Below are positions 57,845-64,000 of a stretch of 64,000 nt of DNA, one piece after another. The DNA is taken from the NCBI GenBank assembly GCA_937975705.1, contig CALJTX010000002.1, positions 1-64,000 on the forward strand, written 5' to 3'. The stretch's first letter is position 1. Each line of letters opens with the position of its first letter. Under the pieces are notes generated by a model that searched no databases, was not told the DNA's origin, and worked only from the letters and a program-made list of their open reading frames with translations. The DNA is from an uncultured Flavobacteriia bacterium (GTDB lineage: Bacteria > Bacteroidota > Bacteroidia > Flavobacteriales_D > Crocinitomicaceae). The position numbers and the translations under genes are program-made.

Positions 57845-60301
57845 CTAGAAATTCCACTTCATGCTACGGTCGTCTAGCATCGCAAAAGAGACTTTCCAGG
57901 CTGTAGTTGGCGCGATCTGATTCCCGTCGGAAATAACTCCGTAAATACCAACTCTTAGTCTTCTTCTACTGAGTTTGAAATTGCGCTCCAAGCCCGCTAA
58001 TACTTCGTAATGCTGCCAGTTGTATTCTTTGATGTACATGGCACCTGCACCCACCACCAAGCCGACACGTGTTTTCTTGAAGTATGGAATTTTGTTGAGG
58101 ATGGCACCGTTGTCGTGGTGTACATAATGCGCTTGCATGACGTAGTCTATGGTGCGCAGCATAGTGTCAAAACCTTGAAAAGAATAAAGTGGGTTCGAAA
58201 ACCAAATTGGGTCGCTTCTGCGCTGAAATTTGTAGTCGGGCTCATAAACCGCACGCGCGCTCAGGAATTTTCCGACAGATGCCCGATACGACGAGGTGCC
58301 CAAGGTGCCAATCTTGAAATTTTGCATGATTTCTACTTGCAAGTAAGCGTGGTCTACTGCGCTATTGAAAATTTTAGGCAAGCCGCGTTCGTAATTCACT
58401 GAAAAAGTAGGGTAGGCAGAGCCCAACACCACTTTGCGGTAAGGTTCGCGCATGTAGCGCTGTTTGGGCGTGTACGAAGCACCAAAATTTAAAATGTAAG
58501 CGTCGTAGGGATCAAAGGCTAGCGGGTCGTTGTTGGGTAGTGCTTGGTCAATACCATCTAAAAATTCAAAACCTTCTAAACTCCTTCTTTTGGTGAATTG
58601 AGAATTGGCGTAAGCATAAAAACCATTGAAAAGCTCGTATTCTAGGTTGATGTTCAGTTTGGTAGATTGAAAGAAGTTGTCGCGTTTGTAAATTTGGGTA
58701 ATGGCGTCAAAGCCGCGTATCACGTCAAAGTCGTGGGTGAGGGCAACCCGTAGAAATCCAAAATGAAACGGGTCAAAACGGTATTTCCACCAGGTGTCTC
58801 CTTTCCAATCGCCGTTCAAAAATCCATAACTGATGCGGGTATAGGAGTCAAGGGTGCGCTCGTCTTTCCATTTCTTGAAGTAGTCAAAGCTCGGCGCTAC
58901 ACGTGGCCCTCCAATACCAATGGGTTGCACTGTAGAGGCCACTGAGCCGATAGTCCATTGCTGTTTGAGTTCGCGGTTGCGGTGGTCAACGCCAAACCAC
59001 AGCACTTTGAGCACTGTTACTTTATTGAAAACGGCGTCTATACTATCTAGATATTCTTTGCGGTTGAGGTAGTCCGTAATGGAGTCTTTGGCGCGGATAA
59101 ATTTGATTTCTTCGTCGGTGAGCGCAATGGCGCGTTTTTGCACCCAGTAGGCGCTGTCGCGCTCGTAGGCTTCCTGACTCGTAACGGCAACTTCTGAATT
59201 GAAGTATCTTTTAGCGAACGCAGGCGCAAAGTTGTAGTTGCTGTATAGTGCTTCTGTCTTGCACTGACTTACCTCGTTTTTGTACTTGACACCATAAGTC
59301 AGGAGTTGCTTTTGGAGCACGCAAAGGGTATCTCCCTGTATTTGGTAATCTTGCTCGATGCGGAAATAATCGTAGATCAATAAGTTTCCTTTGTTCATGG
59401 TAAGGTCGAGCTTTTGCACCAACCAAAGTGAGTCAATCACCCAAATATATCCCTCAAGGGTAGAAGTTGCGGTATTGCGCGGACTGATCTTGATTTTAGA
59501 AATCATGTAGCCATTTTCTTCGTATTTCTCCTCGAGCTTGTATTTGTAGGCCACAATACCCGGGGCAGAGATAGGGGAGGCAACAGGCGTTTGATGGAGG
59601 TCGTCTAGGTGCAGTAAGTTTTCAAAAAAGTTGAAATTAGACTTGACGGTGGTAGTGTAGTACAACTGCGATACATCGCCAAAAGCTTTGTAGGCATTGC
59701 GAATTTCTTTGACCTGATTGGGTGGTGCATAAGAGCGGTGCAGCTCTACTTCAGCAAGTTGCAATTTATTGAGCCATTCGGGAACTTTGGCTTGGTTTTC
59801 AGTAGGGTCTTGGTCGGTGTGGGAGTTTTCGTTTTTGGGCTTTGCAGTGTTTTCGCGTTGTTCGGTGGCTTTGATATAGACATCTACTTCGTGTGGATAC
59901 GACCACTGATTGAGCTGCTCGCGGTGCTCCACCACTTTCATGATTTTATCGCGTCCTACGTTGGATTTTTTAGCTGTAACCCTTACTTCTTGTACCTCAG
60001 AGAGCTTCATCGGAAATAATTGGATGTCTCGCTTGGTATCGGCGTCGCGCATTCCAATAAATGTTTCTTTGTCTTGGTAGCCATCGGCTGTAAAAACAAG
60101 GTAATACTCGCCTACGTTGAGGTACATTTCGTAATAGCCTTGCGCGTCGGCTACCGTACGCATATCCGTAGCACTCTTGACAAAGATTTCGGCGCCTGCT
60201 AAAGGCAAGTTGCTTTCATTGGTCACAAAACCACTGAGCAAGCGCTGGCCAAAGCTAGTGCCAACAAAAAGAAAAAAAGTAAACAGAGTGAGTGCTTTCA
60301 C
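57845..60301 (-). CDS. DUF5686 family protein with carboxypeptidase-like regulatory domain
   Basis: The 818-residue protein has a signal peptide, a carboxypeptidase regulatory-like beta-sandwich (residues about 20-105, LLSGFVTNESNLPLAGAEIF) and a long DUF5686 region that ends in a barrel-like stretch (SFAMLDDRSMKWNF). Such proteins are common, unexplained outer-membrane proteins of Bacteroidota. The start codon is GTG at 60301, fixed by the signal peptide. It follows a small membrane protein gene by 29 bases, in the coaX-lptC gene run, suggesting an envelope role. Confidence 0.85.
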   Translation of the reverse strand: MKALTLFTFFLFVGTSFGQRLLSGFVTNESNLPLAGAEIFVKSATDMRTVADAQGYYEMYLNVGEYYLVFTADGYQDKETFIGMRDADTKRDIQLFPMKLSEVQEVRVTAKKSNVGRDKIMKVVEHREQLNQWSYPHEVDVYIKATEQRENTAKPKNENSHTDQDPTENQAKVPEWLNKLQLAEVELHRSYAPPNQVKEIRNAYKAFGDVSQLYYTTTVKSNFNFFENLLHLDDLHQTPVASPISAPGIVAYKYKLEEKYEENGYMISKIKISPRNTATSTLEGYIWVIDSLWLVQKLDLTMNKGNLLIYDYFRIEQDYQIQGDTLCVLQKQLLTYGVKYKNEVSQCKTEALYSNYNFAPAFAKRYFNSEVAVTSQEAYERDSAYWVQKRAIALTDEEIKFIRAKDSITDYLNRKEYLDSIDAVFNKVTVLKVLWFGVDHRNRELKQQWTIGSVASTVQPIGIGGPRVAPSFDYFKKWKDERTLDSYTRISYGFLNGDWKGDTWWKYRFDPFHFGFLRVALTHDFDVIRGFDAITQIYKRDNFFQSTKLNINLEYELFNGFYAYANSQFTKRRSLEGFEFLDGIDQALPNNDPLAFDPYDAYILNFGASYTPKQRYMREPYRKVVLGSAYPTFSVNYERGLPKIFNSAVDHAYLQVEIMQNFKIGTLGTSSYRASVGKFLSARAVYEPDYKFQRRSDPIWFSNPLYSFQGFDTMLRTIDYVMQAHYVHHDNGAILNKIPYFKKTRVGLVVGAGAMYIKEYNWQHYEVLAGLERNFKLSRRRLRVGIYGVISDGNQIAPTTAWKVSFAMLDDRSMKWNF

Positions 60302-60330
60302 GTGACTAAGACCGATAAATGTCTAAAAGG

Positions 60331-60576
60331 TTACTTGTTTTCAGCTTCTTTTTGTTGTGCCATTTCGTTCAAATGGCGGTACATGCGCTTCATCATCCAT
60401 CTTTTGGTGAAGTACATCAGCAAGGCCATAACAGGCACAACATAATAAGGAAGCCATGTTTGGGCTCCTTCGGTGACAATTTTGAAGGTAATCACTAAAA
60501 AGCTAGCTCCGGCAATGAGTAGCCAGAAATAACCTGAAAATTGATTGTAACGACTGATGAAATCTTTTTGTGCCAT
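60331..60576 (-). CDS. Small two-helix membrane protein
   Basis: The 81-residue protein has two membrane helices (YFWLLIAGASFLVITFKIV and PYYVVPVMALLMYFT) and a basic then acidic tail (KRWMMKRMYRHLNEMAQQKE). No family is recognised. The ATG directly follows the lptC stop, so the two are almost certainly co-translated; a role beside lipopolysaccharide transport is possible but rests on position only. Confidence 0.75.
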   Translation of the reverse strand: MAQKDFISRYNQFSGYFWLLIAGASFLVITFKIVTEGAQTWLPYYVVPVMALLMYFTKRWMMKRMYRHLNEMAQQKEAENK

Positions 60577-61131
60577 TTATTGAATTGTTTGGTTTTTTTC
60601 GATTTGCCAAGAGCCAACTGGCTGCAGCAACACATAATTACTGAAATCTTGTTTGGTCCGGATGCCTTTTCCAAATAGCTTACCTTTTGGAGAACGCACA
60701 ATAACGGCAGACTCCGTAAAAATACTGCTGTCTTTTTGGTTCCAAAACAGCGCCTCGGTTTCGAGGGTTTGTTGCTTTTTGTGGTTGTACAAGCGCACGG
60801 AGTCCTTGACCATGAGCTCGCCCGTACTGTAATTGATTTCACCGTAAAGTGCACTCAGCGTTGAAACGATATCCCCGGTTTCATTGAAGAAATAAACTCT
60901 AAGGCTGTCTTTGATTTTGGTAATTTGCGCTTGACTGCGGTAGGTTTCAGCGAGTGCAGCATGGATTTCAACCTTAGCATAGCCATCTTCGGCATAGGTC
61001 AGCACCAAGTTTTTAGTGCTTTCTGTTGGTGCATCTGCTTGGAAACTGATCCGCTGCACGAGCGCAACATCGTTCTCGCAACTGCTCAGCAGTAGAAATA
61101 GGCTTGTCGTGAAGAAGAAAAGCAAACGCAT
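60577..61131 (-). CDS. lptC: LptC, periplasmic lipopolysaccharide transport protein
   Basis: The 184-residue protein has a lipoprotein-type signal with Cys18 (FLLLSSC) and the LptC beta-jellyroll pattern: ENDVALVQRISFQADAPTES, a YSTGELMVKDSVRLYNHKK segment and ALFWNQKDSSIFTESAVIV. LptC links the LptB2FG transporter to the LptA bridge. Lipid attachment instead of a membrane helix is typical in this phylum. The ATG at 61131 is chosen; it lies 5 bases after the preceding stop. The LptF/G permease at 9846-10922 would be its partner type. Confidence 0.88.
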   Translation of the reverse strand: MRLLFFFTTSLFLLLSSCENDVALVQRISFQADAPTESTKNLVLTYAEDGYAKVEIHAALAETYRSQAQITKIKDSLRVYFFNETGDIVSTLSALYGEINYSTGELMVKDSVRLYNHKKQQTLETEALFWNQKDSSIFTESAVIVRSPKGKLFGKGIRTKQDFSNYVLLQPVGSWQIEKNQTIQ

Positions 61132-61136
61132 TTGCC

Positions 61137-62474
61137 TTAATCGAGCTGACGCTTGCGGAACCACTTTTCAAAGTTTGAAGGGGCCATAATTAAGCTCACC
61201 CTGGCGCCAATGAATTGTTCTTTCCAGATGCCAGTAGCAATGGTGCGCTGCCCAAATGTAAGCCCAACGTTGAGTGATGATAATGATACTTGAGCAAGTA
61301 AAGGCAGACCAAAACCAACTGTGAGACCTTGTTCTTGGTATTGCAAACCACTATTTGTGTAGGGTAAAGTTTGCTGGTAATAGCCTACGCGGTAACTGAT
61401 TTTCTCCAAACCTTTAAGCGTCGCGATGTTCTCGAGCACTTTGTATTCTGGCTGGAACTGTAATCCGAAGCTCATGCGGTTGTAATCTTTTTGATCGAAA
61501 CCAGTGAGCAAATTTTGTTGCTGACTAAGCGAGCCAAATAAGCTGTAGCTGCCATACAGTTGTAGCTGCGGATGGAGTTCACGCGTTTGTCTTTTGTATT
61601 TAGGAAGTTTCCAAGCGTAGCTCAAACCAATTTGGGTGCTCTGCGCTAAATGTGCTGAAAACGACTGGCTGCTGTTGAGAATGGTGTCGTAACTGCTAGG
61701 GGTGCCGATGGTGGCAGAACTGTAGAGTTCACGCTGATAGGTACCACCAAGTGTGAGTTGCGGTTGGTAAACTGCACTTAGGCTGATGGCGTGGTTTTTA
61801 CCAAGTTGTTGGGTCAAATAGCTTCCAATTTCGGTATAAAAAGAACGCAGTACCAAAGAGTTGCGCTCGATTCCACCCGCAGCACTAGCACCTGTTAGCA
61901 ATTCAGAACTGCGCTCATTGACGAGCGTGCCGAATAAATAGGAGGCGTTGGCGCCAATAGCGAGTTTGGTTTTCGGTTTTTCTATTAGGCCGACAGAATA
62001 ACCCAAGTATAGGTCTTGAATTGCGCCCTTTCCTGTGTAGTTGTAGCGAATCGAGTCTAGCCCTGTAAATTGCTTTTCGCTGATCTGGTAACCGCGCGCA
62101 CTAAACGGACGGAGTCCAAAAGAAAGCCCCATTTGCTTGCGGATCTTGAAACCCAAAGTAAATTGCTCTACCATAGGTGTGGCTGCAAATTGTTGCGCAC
62201 TTGAATTGCTATACCAAGATTGTCTCGAGTTGATGCTTACGGTATAAAGGGTAGCACCTTTGCTCAGGCGGTTGTATGTAGCTGGGTTGTAATGGTTCAC
62301 AACCGTTGAATCAAAATAATTAATGGCATTTTTGCCAAGTGCATCAAAAATTCCGTGGCCTTTTGAACTCATTTCACCAAGCCCGTAAAAGCTTGCAGGC
62401 TCAGCTGTGATGGATTGCGCCAAAAAGAAATTGTAAAAAGCTACAGTAAAGAGGAGAGTGAATAGTTTATTCAT
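61137..62474 (-). CDS. Outer-membrane beta-barrel protein (FadL/PorV-like)
   Basis: The 445-residue protein has a signal peptide and a long beta-barrel pattern. The mature N-terminus ASFYGLGEMSSKGHGIFDAL, and the HYNPATYNRLSKGATLY segment, recall FadL/PorV-like proteins with an N-terminal plug-like stretch. The function is unknown. It sits between coaX (8-base overlap) and lptC, an order common in Bacteroidota. I use the ATG at 62474 (MNKLFTLLFT), not the upstream codon at 62492. Confidence 0.8.
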   Translation of the reverse strand: MNKLFTLLFTVAFYNFFLAQSITAEPASFYGLGEMSSKGHGIFDALGKNAINYFDSTVVNHYNPATYNRLSKGATLYTVSINSRQSWYSNSSAQQFAATPMVEQFTLGFKIRKQMGLSFGLRPFSARGYQISEKQFTGLDSIRYNYTGKGAIQDLYLGYSVGLIEKPKTKLAIGANASYLFGTLVNERSSELLTGASAAGGIERNSLVLRSFYTEIGSYLTQQLGKNHAISLSAVYQPQLTLGGTYQRELYSSATIGTPSSYDTILNSSQSFSAHLAQSTQIGLSYAWKLPKYKRQTRELHPQLQLYGSYSLFGSLSQQQNLLTGFDQKDYNRMSFGLQFQPEYKVLENIATLKGLEKISYRVGYYQQTLPYTNSGLQYQEQGLTVGFGLPLLAQVSLSSLNVGLTFGQRTIATGIWKEQFIGARVSLIMAPSNFEKWFRKRQLD

Positions 62475-63186
62475 TGGCGTAATAAAGAGCAAGAATGCCT
62501 TCTAAGGTTAAGTTTTCGTGTACAAAGATGCCATTTTTTTGGCCCAAATCAAAATGTTTCGCATCGCCACCAGTGAGCAATACAACAAGCTCTGGGTAGT
62601 TTGCGAGATAAGCGTCTAGGAGGCCTTCAATCTCTTTTTGCCAACCCAAAAAAGTGCCAATTTCGAGACTCTCTTGGCTGTTGGTGCCAATGAGTTGCGC
62701 GGTGTGCTTGCCCTCTACTTCAGGTAATTTGGCCGTAAAATGAGCCATGGCTTTGGCGCGCATTTGCAAGCCTGGGCTGATAGAGCCACCAAGGTAGTTA
62801 TTTTGCGCATCGAGAAAGTCAAATTTGATGCAGGTGCCGAGGTCAATAGCCAAACGTGCTTTGCCTTGGTGCACCGCACTTAATGCTGCCGCATTGCACA
62901 GCCGATCCATCCCTAAAGTTTGGGGGCTCTGATAGGCCATCTGAAACGGTAGTGCAATCAAGGATGTAATTTCAAAAGTGTGGTTAAAATACGTGCGCAG
63001 TGTGTTTTTCAACGACACCTCAACCACTGACGAAAACGCAAGGGGGATGTTACGGTCTAAAGTTGAAATATGAAAATCTGGGTAAGAAAAACGCTCAATT
63101 TGCTGAATGACACCTTCTTGCGCTAGTGCTAATTTGATTTGGGTATTGCCGGCGTCGAGTAAATAGACTTCTTTTTGAGCACGCAT
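62467..63186 (-). CDS. coaX: Type III pantothenate kinase
   Basis: CoaX phosphorylates pantothenate in the first step of coenzyme A synthesis. The 239-residue ASKHA-fold kinase has the phosphate loop LLDAGNTQIKLAL near the N-terminus, GMDRLCNAAAL, and IDLGTCIKFDFL with GGSISPGLQMR after it. I choose the ATG at 63186 over a TTG at 63192; a promoter element ends just 4 bases before the ATG. Confidence 0.95.
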   Translation of the reverse strand: MRAQKEVYLLDAGNTQIKLALAQEGVIQQIERFSYPDFHISTLDRNIPLAFSSVVEVSLKNTLRTYFNHTFEITSLIALPFQMAYQSPQTLGMDRLCNAAALSAVHQGKARLAIDLGTCIKFDFLDAQNNYLGGSISPGLQMRAKAMAHFTAKLPEVEGKHTAQLIGTNSQESLEIGTFLGWQKEIEGLLDAYLANYPELVVLLTGGDAKHFDLGQKNGIFVHENLTLEGILALYYANE

Positions 63187-63189
63187 ATT

Positions 63190-63197
63190 CAAAATTA
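63190..63197 (-). promoter_or_regulatory. -7 promoter element for coaX, leaderless spacing
   Basis: The minus strand reads TAATTTTG, matching TAnnTTTG; the last G is 4 bases before the ATG at 63186. No TTG -33 is seen at standard spacing. Confidence 0.4.
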
Positions 63198-63229
63198 AGG
63201 AGCTTTTTTGAACTTTTTTGCTTTTCGAC

Positions 63230-63261
63230 TTGTGTAAAACAGTAAAAATGTGTTAAATTTG
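63230..63261 (+). promoter_or_regulatory. promoter of tRNA-Phe
   Basis: TTG (63230-63232), 21 bases, then TAAATTTG (63254-63261). The mature tRNA begins 16 bases after the -7 element, so the precursor has a 5' leader of about 12 bases. Confidence 0.65.
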
Positions 63262-63276
63262 CATCCACCAACGGCT

Positions 63277-63349
63277 GGTACCTTAGCTCAGTTGGTAGAG
63301 CAAAGGACTGAAAATCCTTGTGTCCCTGGTTCGATTCCTGGAGGTACCA
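63277..63349 (+). tRNA. tRNA-Phe (anticodon GAA)
   Basis: The 73-base gene folds into a cloverleaf: acceptor GGTACCT with AGGTACC, D arm GCTC/GAGC, anticodon arm AAGGA with loop CTGAAAA (anticodon GAA) and TCCTT, variable GTGTC, and T arm with loop TTCGATT. The T stem arms are both CCTGG, so the central pair is a U-U mismatch. CCA is not encoded. The discriminator base is A. Confidence 0.95.
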
Positions 63350-63352
63350 CTC

Positions 63353-63385
63353 AAAAAACCCCGAAGTTTACTTCGGGGTTTTTTT
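63353..63385. terminator. bidirectional terminator after tRNA-Phe
   Basis: A stem of about 14 pairs (AAAAAACCCCGAAG and its complement) with a TTTA loop is followed by a T-run on the plus strand and preceded by an A-run. It serves tRNA-Phe and the convergent T9SS protein gene. Confidence 0.92.
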
Positions 63386-63396
63386 GTATTCAAGAT

Positions 63397-64000
63397 TTAC
63401 TCCCCATCCACCAAATGGATAAACCCATGCTTATCTATGAGCGTGCCGCCGAGCATTTCACCGCGCAGGCGATAGAAGAATACGCCGTCGGTGTGGAGCT
63501 GCCCGTTGAAGTCGTAGCCATCCCAGACAGCGATGCCGGTTTGGTCTTTGAGTTCGAAAACGAGGTTGCCCCAGCGGTTCAAGATTTGAATGTCGTAGCT
63601 TTTGAAAGACGGATAAGGTAGCGTGATGATATCATTGATGCCATCGCCGTTGGGCGTAAACACGTTGGGCACCCAAATATCTGGATCAGAAACGTAGATA
63701 GTGATGAATGCGGTGTCAATACAACCGAGGTTGTCGGTAATGGCTAGGGCAATTTGTTGTGGGCCTCCTTCAGAAAAAGCAATACTTTGCGCTGTACTTT
63801 GCAAATACAAATTGCTGCTGTCCGGGAATATCCAGGTCCAGGTGGCAATTGGATTGAGGCTTGTGCTGGCGTCGGTTAAGTTCACAACCTGATTGATATT
63901 CGCATAAACGGGCGACGCGTTAATTTGTGCGTTCATTCCGCTTACAGCTGCCGTTAGCGGATCGAGTAGATACAAAATTTGGCAGCCAGCGGTATCGTAG
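63397..64000 (-). CDS. T9SS type B sorting domain protein (partial, C-terminal part)
   Basis: About 200 C-terminal residues are present; the frame stays open to the right edge of the window. The end is a clear type B (gliding motility-associated) sorting domain: IWVPNVFTPNGDGINDIITL, then YDIQILNRWGNLVFE, WDGYDFNG and GVFFYRLRG. Before it is a PKD-like domain (TWTWIFPDSS, GGPQQIALAITDNLGC). This is a surface protein exported by the T9SS, in which type B domains often go with SprF-like partners. Confidence 0.92.
   Translation of the reverse strand, partial: YDTAGCQILYLLDPLTAAVSGMNAQINASPVYANINQVVNLTDASTSLNPIATWTWIFPDSSNLYLQSTAQSIAFSEGGPQQIALAITDNLGCIDTAFITIYVSDPDIWVPNVFTPNGDGINDIITLPYPSFKSYDIQILNRWGNLVFELKDQTGIAVWDGYDFNGQLHTDGVFFYRLRGEMLGGTLIDKHGFIHLVDGE

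Noticed and set aside
63250..63621. Plus-strand frame spanning tRNA-Phe
   Set aside because: It reads through the tRNA, its terminator and the antisense of the T9SS sorting domain; the tRNA and the minus-strand gene explain it.
1..64000. Mobile elements, prophage, CRISPR arrays, rRNA operons or a defence island
   Set aside because: No transposase, integrase, phage structural gene, repeat-spacer array, rRNA sequence or known defence gene is seen; the genes are mostly housekeeping and envelope genes.

Overview
The window is ordinary chromosome of a Bacteroidota bacterium, most likely of the order Flavobacteriales. The signs are a type IX secretion system (T9SS) core (PorP/SprF, PorU, PorV), three proteins with T9SS C-terminal sorting domains, a GldE-like CBS/DUF21 protein, GLPGLI and DUF5686-type proteins, a chorismate mutase/DAHP synthase fusion, an AroA-RNase Y-ZapA neighbourhood, promoters of the Bacteroidota type (TTG, about 20 bases, TAnnTTTG), and few Shine-Dalgarno sites. 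A family such as Crocinitomicaceae would fit but cannot be shown from the sequence. Genes are packed tightly: no gap exceeds about 200 bases, many genes overlap by 1 to 30 bases, and two convergent pairs overlap at their 3' ends. I see no insertion sequence, phage, integron, CRISPR array or rRNA.

Layout. 1-6.3 kb: a partial PorP/SprF gene faces away from porU-porV-ispF. 6.3-8.6 kb: minus-strand glycosyltransferase, ECF sigma factor and rsmG. 8.7-10.9 kb: tgt and lptG. 10.9-17.4 kb: a minus-strand run of glutamate-type dehydrogenase, nhaD, folC, pyrR, pyrB, a STAS protein and RNase Z. 17.5-20.3 kb: anmK, then an acyl-CoA dehydrogenase and 3-hydroxyanthranilate dioxygenase. 20.3-22.5 kb: two related small lipoproteins, a heavy-metal-associated lipoprotein and an alpha/beta hydrolase. 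22.6-29.8 kb: a T9SS cargo protein, a polyprenyl synthase, a GLPGLI protein, a large outer-membrane barrel and a lipoprotein. 29.8-31.5 kb: ruvX, def and a lipoprotein. 31.4-35.9 kb: a minus-strand unit of coiled-coil protein, zapA, rny, DAHP synthase/chorismate mutase and aroA. 35.9-39.8 kb: an M23 peptidase, tsaB and two divergent OmpR-type response regulators. 39.8-43 kb: a secreted von Willebrand type D protein and a SprB-repeat T9SS protein. 43-47.4 kb: a PafA-type phosphatase, an aminotransferase, metF and an unknown protein. 47.4-56.7 kb: an unknown outer-membrane protein, kmo, queG, ruvB, a HAD phosphatase, gldE, purD, purQ and a membrane protein. 56.8-64 kb: a DksA-like protein, lspA, a DUF5686 protein, a small membrane protein, lptC, an outer-membrane protein, coaX, tRNA-Phe and the end of a T9SS type B protein.

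How the parts connect. PorU and PorV are machinery for exporting and attaching the cargo proteins with sorting domains seen here. LptG and LptC belong to one lipopolysaccharide export machine. Tgt and QueG are two steps of queuosine formation in tRNA. Kmo and the 3-hydroxyanthranilate dioxygenase are two steps of the kynurenine route from tryptophan to NAD. PyrR, PyrB, PurD and PurQ serve nucleotide synthesis, and the fused AroG/AroQ with AroA serves the shikimate pathway.

I did not find a convincing new multi-gene system. The observations most worth a second look are a set of genes whose -7 promoter element sits only 4-5 bases before the start codon, implying leaderless mRNAs; a Tgt lacking three of four zinc ligands; a secreted von Willebrand type D protein resembling animal SUSD2/MUC4 modules; and two interlocked or back-to-back divergent promoters.
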